Below, one piece after another: positions 1 to 5,518 of a stretch of 9,046 bases of DNA. The stretch comes from an uncultured Oscillospiraceae bacterium (GTDB lineage: Bacteria > Bacillota > Clostridia > Oscillospirales > Acutalibacteraceae). The notes under the pieces were generated by a model, which saw nothing but the letters and a program-made list of their open reading frames with translations, did not search any database and was not told where the DNA came from. The DNA is taken from positions 1-9,046 of the forward strand of contig URDW01000085.1 of the NCBI GenBank assembly GCA_900546735.1. Reading direction: 5' to 3'. The position numbers were made by a program, and so were the translations under genes. Position 1 is the first letter of the stretch. Each line of letters starts with the position of its first letter.

Positions 1-603
1 CGCCTGCAGGGTCTGGCCGTGGCGCGCCTGGTCGATTTTGACGGCGACGGGCTCGACGAACTGCTGCTTGTTTACGAGCGCGCGGTCACCGAGGTGGACG
101 GCTCTGCGTCAGACTACGAAACGTACGACACCACGCGCTATATTATGGAGGTCTACCGCTGCAGCGGTATGACCGCCACGCTGATCTTTACAAACGAAAC
201 GCTCGTCACGCCCAGCTTTGATGCAGACGCGCGCCTGGTCATGCTGCAAAAAGCCGGCGAGGAAACGCGCGTGTGCACCGTTACGCGCGAGGTCAGCGAC
301 AGCGCCGGCCGGTACACGGCGCGCGTGTACCGCATGGCGGACGACACGTTCTCGCTGCTCTACTCGGCCGAGGTGGAAGACACTTACGGCTCCAAGCAGT
401 ATGTGATCGACGGCGAGCGCGTCAGCGCCGACGAATTTGCCGAAAACGGCACGACCGTGCCCTATTTCTATAAGGCCGACGACGCGCCGGACGACAGCTA
501 CACCTTGATCTACCTGGCCGGCGAATCGGAAAAGGACGCGCTGAACGAAACGCTCAGCGAAACGAACCGCGTGATCGAAGACCTGCGCGCCGAGCTGGAC
601 TGA
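1..603 (+). CDS. 3' part of a hypothetical protein with a DxDxDG motif
   Basis: The frame is open from the first base and ends at TGA 601-603, giving about 200 residues. A GTG at 19 has no ribosome binding site in front of it, so the gene most likely begins outside the window. Near the visible N-end is VDFDGDGLDELLLVY, an acidic DxDxDG..DEL loop of the kind seen in FG-GAP/VCBS-like and dockerin-like calcium-binding repeats. That motif is common in secreted or lipid-anchored proteins of gut Clostridia. The rest is beta-rich and acidic, with a segment VIDGERVSADEF near residue 140 and a charged, probably helical C-end (EKDALNETLSETNRVIEDL). No membrane segment is visible, and any signal peptide would lie in the missing part. 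It faces the minus-strand HTH gene tail to tail, with terminators between. The coding frame is well supported; the function is unknown and a cell-surface location is inference. Confidence 0.75.
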   Translation, partial: RLQGLAVARLVDFDGDGLDELLLVYERAVTEVDGSASDYETYDTTRYIMEVYRCSGMTATLIFTNETLVTPSFDADARLVMLQKAGEETRVCTVTREVSDSAGRYTARVYRMADDTFSLLYSAEVEDTYGSKQYVIDGERVSADEFAENGTTVPYFYKADDAPDDSYTLIYLAGESEKDALNETLSETNRVIEDLRAELD

Positions 604-606
604 AAG

Positions 607-665
607 GGCGCCGGGCAAGCGTTTTCCCAAATTTTGCTTTGCTGATTTGGGGCGCCGGCTTTTCT
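607..665 (+). terminator. weak nested hairpin after the first gene
   Basis: Directly behind the stop codon, CCCAAAT (626-632) can pair with ATTTGGG (645-651). GGCGCC at 607-612 can alternatively pair with GGCGCC at 651-656, and a short T-rich stretch (TTTTCTT) follows. This may be a first, weaker stop for transcription of the upstream gene. The T-tract is poor, and the much better hairpin at 702-741 may do the main work. Confidence 0.35.
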
Positions 666-701
666 TAAAAGTCTGCATGCTTTTAGAACACCGCATAAAA
701 C

Positions 702-741
702 AAAACGCGCTGAAGCAGCAAATTGCTTCAGCGCGTTTTTT
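702..741. terminator. strong bidirectional intrinsic terminator
   Basis: A perfect 15-bp stem is formed by AAAACGCGCTGAAGC (702-716) and its exact complement at 725-739, with an 8-base loop. On the plus strand the run of T at 736-741 gives the U-tract. On the minus strand the complement of AAAA at 702-705, followed by GTTTT, serves the same purpose. It lies between two converging genes (stops at 603 and 751), where a shared terminator is expected. Confidence 0.9.
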
Positions 742-750
742 GTTATTCAC

Positions 751-1422
751 TTATTTTTTTGTGCGGTCGTCCCTTTTCTTCGGCTTTTTCATTAAGAACC
801 AAAGGATGAACATCACTTCCAGCACGGCGGAGATGATGTAAAAAAGCTCAAACCCGCTGGAGCTGCCCAAAATGACCACTACGGTCAGCTGAATACACAG
901 CGGCACGGTCCAAATCAGCAGGGAAATGGCCAGAAACGTTGTGATACGGTACCACCACAGCTTGGAAAACACAATGCTCACAATGGCCGTGGCCGGCAGC
1001 GCGTAGATGAACACCAGCCACTCGCCGCGAAAGTCCACATGCAGCAAATCGGTGACCACGTTCAGCAGCACAAACAGCACCACGGCGCTCAGCCAGACGA
1101 TGCCGATGGCCAGCAGCGGAATGATCAGCCGCTTCTTTTTGCGGTAGCGGACCTCCTCCGGCGACTCGGCCGGCATGGGTTCCAGCTGGGCCGGGTCATC
1201 GGCCAGAAACGCCGAAATGTCCACATGGTAAAGGTCGGCCAGCTTGGAAAGGATGTACAGATCGGGCATGCCGTCGCCGCGCTCCCATTTGGAAACGGAT
1301 TTGTCCGAGTAGCTGAGCACTTCGGCCACCTGCGACTGGGTCATGCCGGCTCGGGTGCGCAGGTAGGTTAGGTTTTTGCCGAGCCGTTTTTTAAAATCAT
1401 ATTCGGTCAGTGGCTGTGTCAT
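751..1422 (-). CDS. XRE-family HTH protein with four C-terminal membrane segments
   Basis: The product is 223 residues. The N-terminal part (about residues 10-68) is a Cro/CI-type helix-turn-helix: FKKRLGKNLTYLRTRAGMT, then SQVAEVLSYSDKSVSKWERG, then DLYILSKLADLYHVDISAFL. A charged linker (SPEEVRYRKKKR) leads into four hydrophobic segments (starting LIIPLLAIGIVW, WLVFIYALPATA, ITTFLAISLLIW and FELFYIISAVLE) and a basic tail. Proteins of this shape are widespread in Clostridia but poorly characterised; a membrane-tethered DNA-binding regulator is the natural reading. I start at 1422 because a good ribosome binding site (AAAGGCGG, about 1440-1433) lies 9-10 bases before the ATG. The frame stays open to 1509, but a start there would lie upstream of the -10 box at 1500-1505. 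The gene has its own promoter, two palindromes and a structured leader, so autoregulation is plausible. What signal it senses is not visible. Confidence 0.85.
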   Translation of the reverse strand: MTQPLTEYDFKKRLGKNLTYLRTRAGMTQSQVAEVLSYSDKSVSKWERGDGMPDLYILSKLADLYHVDISAFLADDPAQLEPMPAESPEEVRYRKKKRLIIPLLAIGIVWLSAVVLFVLLNVVTDLLHVDFRGEWLVFIYALPATAIVSIVFSKLWWYRITTFLAISLLIWTVPLCIQLTVVVILGSSSGFELFYIISAVLEVMFILWFLMKKPKKRDDRTKK

Positions 1423-1423
1423 G

Positions 1424-1478
1424 GCTTTTTGCCGCCTTTTGTCTATTTTTGCGAAAAACGGCAAAAAGCGCCGTTTTT
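1424..1478 (-). promoter_or_regulatory. leader of the HTH gene with two mutually exclusive hairpins
   Basis: The expected transcript start is near 1493, so the leader is about 70 nt. Within it AAAAACGGC (plus-strand 1454-1462) pairs perfectly with GCCGTTTTT (1470-1478), a 9-bp, terminator-like stem with U-rich ends. In the alternative fold CGGCAAAAAGC (1459-1469) pairs perfectly with GCTTTTTGCCG (1424-1434), an 11-bp stem. That second stem covers part of the Shine-Dalgarno sequence and the bases just before the start codon. Both folds use 1459-1469, so only one can form at a time. This suggests control of translation or attenuation, but it is inference from base pairing only. Confidence 0.45.
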
Positions 1479-1499
1479 GTACAGAATCTAACTGCAAAT

Positions 1500-1528
1500 A
1501 TAGTACCACAACCGCCCTGCAAAGTCAA
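1500..1528 (-). promoter_or_regulatory. sigma-70-type promoter of the HTH gene
   Basis: Read on the minus strand, TTGACT (1528-1523) is followed by a 17-base spacer and TACTAT (1505-1500). Each hexamer is one base from consensus, with ideal spacing. The predicted start is near 1493. Confidence 0.75.
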
Positions 1529-1545
1529 CTCTACCGGCGGTAGAG
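1529..1545. promoter_or_regulatory. palindromic operator candidate 1 (CTCTACC-GGC-GGTAGAG)
   Basis: CTCTACC and GGTAGAG form a perfect inverted repeat with a 3-base centre. It directly abuts the -35 box of the minus-strand HTH gene, centred about 44 bases upstream of the predicted start. This is a typical dimer-binding site; the protein that binds it is not known from the sequence. Confidence 0.55.
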
Positions 1546-1560
1546 CGCGTATGTTTTCGG

Positions 1561-1573
1561 GTAGAGCCTCTAC
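1561..1573. promoter_or_regulatory. palindromic operator candidate 2 (GTAGAG-C-CTCTAC)
   Basis: This is a second perfect inverted repeat built from the same half-site as candidate 1 but with the half-sites in the opposite order (GTAGAG first) and a 1-base centre. The centres of the two sites are 30 bp apart, close to three helical turns, so proteins bound at both would lie on nearly the same face of the DNA. It sits between the divergent promoters of the HTH gene and the HAD gene. Confidence 0.45.
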
Positions 1574-1607
1574 ACGCAGAATTATAGTGCAGCCGGGGCG
1601 GATTTGC

Positions 1608-1637
1608 TTGCAAACGTTTTGGCAAGTATGCTATGAT
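1608..1637 (+). promoter_or_regulatory. likely extended -10 promoter of the HAD phosphatase gene
   Basis: TATGAT (1632-1637) is preceded by TGC, which makes an extended -10. TTGCAA (1608-1613) stands 18 bases upstream as a weaker -35. The -35 region contains CTTGC ... GCAAG (1607-1611 and 1622-1626) around AAACGTTT, an imperfect dyad that loosely recalls LacI-family or cre operators but has an extra base compared with cre. The start would be near 1644, giving a leader of about 90 nt. Confidence 0.5.
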
Positions 1638-1732
1638 AAAACCGTAGATCGGCGCATTTGCCGGTGCGGTCCGGCCGCGCGGATCATTTCAGAAACAAAC
1701 TGTAACAAACTGTGCATGTAAGGAGGAGCAGC
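1638..1732 (+). other. leader of the HAD gene: imperfect hairpin, tandem 10-mer, strong SD
   Basis: GATCGGCGC (1647-1655) can pair with GCGCGGATC (1677-1685) with one mismatch, and GCCGG ... CCGGC can form inside it. Next comes a perfect tandem repeat of AACAAACTGT (1694-1703 and 1704-1713), then AAGGAGG (1720-1726) six bases before the ATG at 1733. This completes the 310-bp divergent gap between the HTH and HAD genes; I see no small gene in it. Confidence 0.45.
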
Positions 1733-2608
1733 ATGCTGCAAACCGACAACCAAAAAACAAATGTGCCCGCCGATTACAGCGACTGGCTCGTTGTGTCTGA
1801 CATCGACGGTACGCTCAACAACAAGTTCCGCAAACTGCCGCGCAACAATTATAATGCCATTTTGGATTTCACGCAGCGCGGCGGCCATTTCACCCTGGCC
1901 TCGGGCCGGGCGGTCTCGTCGCTGGAGCGCAACTACCGGCGCGTCACGCCGAACTGCCCCGCCGTGGTGCTCAACGGCGCCGGCATCTATGATTATGACC
2001 GGAAAAAAATGCTCTGGCGTTCCACGATCGGCGCACAGGGGCGGCGGTTCGTGCGCGACGTCTATGAGCAGTACAGCGGCCCTTTCCACCGTCTGGACAT
2101 CGGTATTTTTTTCGACGACCATGTCTACATCGTGCGTTCCGGACTGCTTTCGCTCGGGCAGATGTTTTTTGACAAGACCTCGCACGAGGTCACCACGCTG
2201 GACCAGGTGCCCGAGGAGGGCTGGATGAAGGTCATCTTCTGGTCCAACCCGGTCACGATCTCCGCTTTTAAAAAGCATCTGCAAAAAACCGGCAGCCACG
2301 GCATGACCTTTATGTCCAGCTCGCCCTGGAGCCTGGAGATGCTGCAGGAGGGCACCAACAAAGGCGCCGCCGTGCTGAAGCTTGGCGAAATGCTGGGCGT
2401 GCCGCGCGAACACATCGGCGCGATCGGCGATTATTATAATGATGAGGAAATGCTCAAAAAGGTGGCCATCCCGGCCTGCGCCGGCCAGGCGCCGAAAGAC
2501 CTGAAGGCCATCTGCAAATATGTGGCCTGCCACTGCAATTACGGCTGTGTGGCCGACTTCCTCGGCTACATCCGCCATTTGGCCGACGGCGAAAAAAAGC
2601 GCGGCTGA
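1733..2608 (+). CDS. Cof-type HAD hydrolase (probable sugar-phosphate phosphatase)
   Basis: The product is 291 residues, normal for the Cof/IIB branch of the haloacid dehalogenase superfamily. These are cytosolic Mg-dependent phosphatases, mostly acting on sugar phosphates or related small phosphoesters. All four HAD motifs are present. Motif I is SDIDGTL, with the nucleophile Asp23 and the acid/base Asp25. Motif II is LASGR, with Ser57. Motif III is Lys210 in GTNKGAAV. Motif IV is GDYYNDEEM, with Asp233 and Asp237. NGAGIYDY (about 80-87) matches the usual NGA/G-ay step, and the stretch between motifs II and III is the cap domain. I use the ATG at 1733 because AAGGAGG sits six bases before it; an ATG at 1712 in the same frame would put the ribosome binding site inside the gene. 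The exact substrate cannot be told. A link to the fructose operon downstream is only positional. Confidence 0.9.
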   Translation: MLQTDNQKTNVPADYSDWLVVSDIDGTLNNKFRKLPRNNYNAILDFTQRGGHFTLASGRAVSSLERNYRRVTPNCPAVVLNGAGIYDYDRKKMLWRSTIGAQGRRFVRDVYEQYSGPFHRLDIGIFFDDHVYIVRSGLLSLGQMFFDKTSHEVTTLDQVPEEGWMKVIFWSNPVTISAFKKHLQKTGSHGMTFMSSSPWSLEMLQEGTNKGAAVLKLGEMLGVPREHIGAIGDYYNDEEMLKKVAIPACAGQAPKDLKAICKYVACHCNYGCVADFLGYIRHLADGEKKRG

Positions 2609-2726
2609 TCCGGCAAAGAGAAGGGGCCGGCAGCGCTTGTACTTTTCGGTCATTCGTTCCCAAGGGGAGCTGTTCTGACATATACCTATAAATTTCTGCC
2701 GCGGGGGCGGCAAAGGGGGATTTTTT

Positions 2727-3437
2727 ATGACAACTGTGATGTGGGGCTTTTTGATCGCGCTCGGTATCGTGGCGTTTATCGTGTTCATCGTGCTGCGCAT
2801 CAAAAAAATCAGCATGCCGGCGCTCGTCGCCAAGTCCATCACCAGCTTTGTGTTCGTGGCCACGGCCGGCTATGCCGTGGTGGCGCGCGAGGACGCGGCG
2901 CCTTACGCCATGCTGGTCATGCTGGGGCTCGTGGCCGGCCTGCTCGGCGACATCTGGCTCGACCTGAAGTGGATCTATAAAAGCGGCGAACGCCAGTTTA
3001 CCTACTGGGGCTTTGCGTCGTTTTTGGCCGGGCATGTGTTTTACCTGGCCGCCATTCTGCTGGCCAACGGGGCTGCCGTTGACCGCCGCTGGTACATTTT
3101 GGCCGCCGGGGCGTCGCTGGTCATTGTCGCTTTGCAGATGGTCATTACCAAAAAGCAAAACGACTACACCGGCTACCGTACCATCACCTATATTTATACG
3201 GTCTTTTTGCTGATGACCATGCTGTCGTCCTTCCTGTGCATGCTCTCGAACGACTTTTCCAAAAATACCATCCTGTTTTTTGCGGGCTCGGTGTTCTTCA
3301 CCGTTTCGGACGCCGTGCTGTGCTCCACTTATTTCGACCGCAAAAAAAACAAAAACACGAAGCCGTACATTTTTGTCAACCACTTAACGTATTATCTCGG
3401 CCAGTTTTTGATCGCCGTTTCTGTTTTTTACACATAA
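2727..3437 (+). CDS. YhhN/TMEM86-family membrane protein (lysoplasmalogenase-like)
   Basis: This is a 236-residue, almost wholly hydrophobic protein with about eight membrane segments and no signal peptide beyond the first segment. Conserved-looking landmarks of the YhhN family are GLLGDIWL (Asp75), FLAGHVFYL (His103), FFTVSDAVL (Asp195) and the closing NHLTYYLGQFLIAVSVFY. In animals TMEM86 members cleave the vinyl-ether bond of lysoplasmalogens, and the two aspartates fit the proposed catalytic pair. Many anaerobic Clostridia make plasmalogens, so such an activity would make sense here, but family membership is stronger than the activity call. The ATG at 2727 has AGGGGGA (2714-2720) six bases upstream. 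A small GC hairpin (GCCGC-GGGG-GCGGC, 2698-2711) lies directly before that site. The gap to the HAD gene is 118 bp with no convincing terminator or promoter, so the two may share a transcript. Confidence 0.75.
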   Translation: MTTVMWGFLIALGIVAFIVFIVLRIKKISMPALVAKSITSFVFVATAGYAVVAREDAAPYAMLVMLGLVAGLLGDIWLDLKWIYKSGERQFTYWGFASFLAGHVFYLAAILLANGAAVDRRWYILAAGASLVIVALQMVITKKQNDYTGYRTITYIYTVFLLMTMLSSFLCMLSNDFSKNTILFFAGSVFFTVSDAVLCSTYFDRKKNKNTKPYIFVNHLTYYLGQFLIAVSVFYT

Positions 3438-3487
3438 ATCCTGCATAATGCACGCAAAAACACAAATGCTGTTTTAGCAACCGACTC

Positions 3488-3525
3488 GTCGGCGCAAGCT
3501 TTGTATCGCTTGCGCCGGCTTTTTT
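3488..3525 (+). terminator. intrinsic terminator after the YhhN-like gene
   Basis: GTCGGCGCAAGC (3488-3499) pairs with GCTTGCGCCGGC (3508-3519), a 12-bp stem with one G-T wobble and an 8-base loop. Six T follow at once, with a second T-run a few bases later. It separates the HAD/YhhN unit from the fructose operon. Confidence 0.9.
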
Positions 3526-3562
3526 CTGTTTTTTGGGGCAAAATTAAAACGCAAAGGCAGTC

Positions 3563-3640
3563 TGTCAGCGTGTCAGGCTGTATAATTTGTTGCAAGCACA
3601 CCTTTTTGACACGCAAAAGCGCGCCTGCGCTTTGCGCGTT
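3563..3640 (+). promoter_or_regulatory. TATAAT box with tandem TGTCAG and a downstream hairpin, no gene attached
   Basis: TGTCAG occurs at 3563-3568 and 3571-3576, just before a perfect TATAAT at 3581-3586; no good -35 stands at 16-18 bases. AAAGCGC-GCCT-GCGCTTT (3616-3633) forms a hairpin followed by GCGCGTTTTC. If active, the box would make either a very short RNA or a longer leader for fruR. Weak evidence. Confidence 0.25.
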
Positions 3641-3662
3641 TTCATGAAAATTTTCTTTTACG

Positions 3663-3776
3663 CCGGTCAAAACCGGTCACAAAAGGCGTAAAAACAGGTC
3701 AATTTGCACAGCAAAACCGGCTTTTTAACGGCGAAATGAACAAAAAATTTCTGGAATATTGACTGGTTTTGAACGG
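3663..3776. promoter_or_regulatory. repeated elements, candidate FruR operators
   Basis: CCGGTCAAAACCGGTCA (3663-3679) recurs inverted as TGACTGGTTTTGAACGG (3760-3776), matching 15 of 17 bases. The second copy overlaps the -35 box and spacer of the fru promoter. The core CAAAACCGG (3668-3676) also recurs exactly at 3712-3720. GGTCA occurs at 3665, 3675 and 3697, spaced 10 and 22 bases. One site over the promoter plus upstream copies fits a DeoR-family repressor binding several operators. The regulator encoded next door (3814-4578) is the obvious candidate. Confidence 0.55.
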
Positions 3777-3787
3777 AATGATAAAAT
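3759..3787 (+). promoter_or_regulatory. main promoter of the fructose operon
   Basis: TTGACT (3759-3764), a 17-base spacer and TAAAAT (3782-3787) with TGA before it (extended -10) form a strong sigma-70 promoter. The start is expected near 3794. This leaves a leader of only about 20 nt before fruR, with AAAGGAGAG (3800-3808) as the ribosome binding site. Confidence 0.8.
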
Positions 3788-3813
3788 GTAGATGAACCGA
3801 AAGGAGAGCCGAC

Positions 3814-4578
3814 ATGCTGAACCAGGAAAGAAAAAACGCGATTATGGACATACTGAAAACAAGGGGCACGGCGTCTGTGCAAATGCTCACACAGGTGCTC
3901 GGTGCGTCTGAGTCCACCGTTCGGCGCGACATTGCCGACCTGAGCCGCGCGGGGCTTGTCAGCAAGATCCACGGCGGCGCCATGCTCAAAAGCAAAAACT
4001 TTATCGCTATGGAAGACAGCGTGCAGGCCAAATCCAGCGTGCATGTGGCGGAAAAAAGGGCCATTGCCCGCTACGCCGCCGCGCAGATCAACAGCGACGA
4101 TTTTGTTTATCTGGACGCCGGCACCACCACGTTTTTAATGATCGATTTTATCGACAAAAACTGCAAAGCCTCGTTTGTCACAAACGGCATCAGCCACGCC
4201 AAGCGCCTGGTGCAGCGCGGCTTTCAGGTGTATATGCTCGGCGGCCAGCTCAAGTCCACGACCGAAGCGGTGATCGGCGTTGTGGCCGCCAAAAACATCC
4301 GCAAGTACAATTTTACCAAGGCTTTTATCGGCACGAACGGCGTTACGCCGGAGCAGGGCTTTTCCACGCCGGACGCGGAAGAGGCGTTTGTGAAAGCCGC
4401 CGCGTTTGAGCGCAGCTTTGTGACCTATGTGCTGGCCGACAGCTCCAAGTTCGGCCGCGTCTCCTCGGTCACATACGCGCCCATGGACCGCGGCTGCATC
4501 ATCACGGACGAGCTGCCCGATGAAAGCTGGCGCAAATACACGGTGATCAAAACCGTCGGAAAGGATGAGGACGAATGA
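3814..4578 (+). CDS. fruR: DeoR-family regulator of the fructose operon
   Basis: The product is 254 residues, standard for the DeoR family. The N-terminal winged HTH starts MLNQERKNAIMDIL. Its recognition region is SVQMLTQVLGASESTVRRD (about residues 21-39), closed by the family-typical GLVSKIHGGAML wing. The C-terminal DeoR sensor domain carries DAGTTT at residues 101-106, FVTNGISHAKRL, MLGGQL, AFIGTNGV and VLADSSKFG, which together form the ISOCOT-type fold that binds sugar phosphates. In characterised fructose operons the effector is a fructose phosphate, usually fructose 1-phosphate, and the protein represses its own operon. The role here is inferred from position: it is the first gene behind the fru promoter, and its stop overlaps the fruK start as ATGA. 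The start at 3814 has AAAGGAGAG upstream. The repeats at 3663-3776 are its likely binding sites. The family call is certain; the sugar specificity is well supported by context. Confidence 0.9.
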   Translation: MLNQERKNAIMDILKTRGTASVQMLTQVLGASESTVRRDIADLSRAGLVSKIHGGAMLKSKNFIAMEDSVQAKSSVHVAEKRAIARYAAAQINSDDFVYLDAGTTTFLMIDFIDKNCKASFVTNGISHAKRLVQRGFQVYMLGGQLKSTTEAVIGVVAAKNIRKYNFTKAFIGTNGVTPEQGFSTPDAEEAFVKAAAFERSFVTYVLADSSKFGRVSSVTYAPMDRGCIITDELPDESWRKYTVIKTVGKDEDE

Positions 4579-5483
4579 TCTATACCGTAACGTTCAACCC
4601 GGCGCTCGACTACGTTATGCATGTGGAAAAGATGCGCACGGACGACATCAACCGCACCACCGGCGAAGAGCTGCTCTACGGCGGCAAGGGCATCAACGTG
4701 TCGGTCATTCTGACACGCCTGGGGGTGGAAAACCGGGCGCTCGGCTTCACGGCCGGCTTCACGGGCCGCCAGTTAAAGGAAATGCTCGACGCAGACGGCA
4801 TCGCAAATGATTTTGTGGACCTGGAAAAGGGCTTTACGCGCATCAACGTAAAAGTCAAGTCCGATGTTTCGTTCGACATCAATGCCCTGGGCCCCGACAT
4901 CATGCCCGGCGACCTGCAGCGCCTGATGGATAAGCTTTCGGCGCTCGGCCCCGGCGACACGCTGGTGCTCGCGGGCAGCATACCGCCGGCGCTGCCGGAG
5001 GACACTTATGAAAAGATCATGGCGGCGCTGGCCGGCAGGGAAGTCCGCTTTGTGGTGGATACCACGGGGCAGTCGCTGCTGCGGGCGCTGAACTATAAAC
5101 CGTTTTTGATCAAGCCGAACCACCACGAGCTGGGCGATCTGTTCGGCGTAAAGGTCAAAACACTGGAAGAGATCAAAACGTATGCGCACCGCCTGCAGCA
5201 GATGGGCGCCAGAAACGTTCTGGTGTCGCGCGGCAAGGACGGCGCGGCGCTGATCGCCGAGGACGGCGCTTGCTACGAGGCCGGCATCATCGACCGCAAG
5301 CCGGTCAATTCGGTCGGCTGCGGCGACTCCATGGTGGCCGGTTTCGTGGCCGGCTGGACACAGACGGGCGACTACGCCGAGGCGCTGCTGCTCGGCGCGG
5401 CCGCCGGCAACGCCACCGCGTTTTCCATCGGCCTGGCCGATAAAAAAGGGATCGAAGAAGCGTGCACGCTTCTTAAAAAATAA
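4575..5483 (+). CDS. fruK: 1-phosphofructokinase
   Basis: The product is 302 residues, a normal length for FruK in the PfkB/ribokinase superfamily. It phosphorylates cytosolic fructose 1-phosphate with ATP to fructose 1,6-bisphosphate, passing imported fructose to glycolysis. The N-end TFNPALD (Asp12 contacts the sugar in the family), the first PfkB signature GGKGINVS (36-43) and the second signature NSVGCGDSMVAGF are present, with Asp251 as the catalytic base. LAGSIPPALP and FLIKPNHHELG are also typical of 1-phosphofructokinase and tagatose-6-phosphate kinase relatives. In the anion-hole turn this protein has GCGD where GAGD is usual, a mild change. The start overlaps the fruR stop by four bases (ATGA), with AAGGATGAGG just before it, so translation is probably coupled. 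Tagatose-6-phosphate kinase is the alternative, but the fructose EII next door makes FruK much more likely. Confidence 0.93.
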   Translation: MIYTVTFNPALDYVMHVEKMRTDDINRTTGEELLYGGKGINVSVILTRLGVENRALGFTAGFTGRQLKEMLDADGIANDFVDLEKGFTRINVKVKSDVSFDINALGPDIMPGDLQRLMDKLSALGPGDTLVLAGSIPPALPEDTYEKIMAALAGREVRFVVDTTGQSLLRALNYKPFLIKPNHHELGDLFGVKVKTLEEIKTYAHRLQQMGARNVLVSRGKDGAALIAEDGACYEAGIIDRKPVNSVGCGDSMVAGFVAGWTQTGDYAEALLLGAAAGNATAFSIGLADKKGIEEACTLLKK

Positions 5484-5486
5484 ACA

Positions 5487-5500
5487 GCCGCTTGCGCGGC
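5487..5500 (+). other. small intercistronic hairpin between fruK and fruA
   Basis: GCCGC-TTGC-GCGGC forms a 5-bp GC stem with a 4-base loop in the 35-base gap. No U-tract follows, so it is not a terminator. It lies just ahead of the fruA ribosome binding site (AAAAGGAGAG, 5504-5513) and may affect mRNA stability or ribosome entry. Confidence 0.4.
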
Positions 5501-5518
5501 GAGAAAAGGAGAGTCTTT

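Noticed and set aside
1423..1509. 29-codon N-terminal extension of the HTH gene starting at 1509
   Set aside because: This start lies upstream of the -10 box and lacks a ribosome binding site, while ATG 1422 has one at proper spacing.
1631..2863. Minus-strand ORF of 410 codons opposite the HAD gene
   Set aside because: The plus strand carries all four HAD motifs and a strong ribosome binding site; the minus frame shows no recognisable domain.
2454..3383. Minus-strand ORF of 309 codons opposite the YhhN-like gene
   Set aside because: Low-complexity, His/Gln/Arg-rich antisense product; the plus strand encodes a coherent membrane protein.
3668..3681. cre (CcpA) site in the fru promoter region
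   Set aside because: CAAAACCGGTCACA differs from the cre consensus at several fixed positions; the repeat pattern fits a dedicated FruR operator better.
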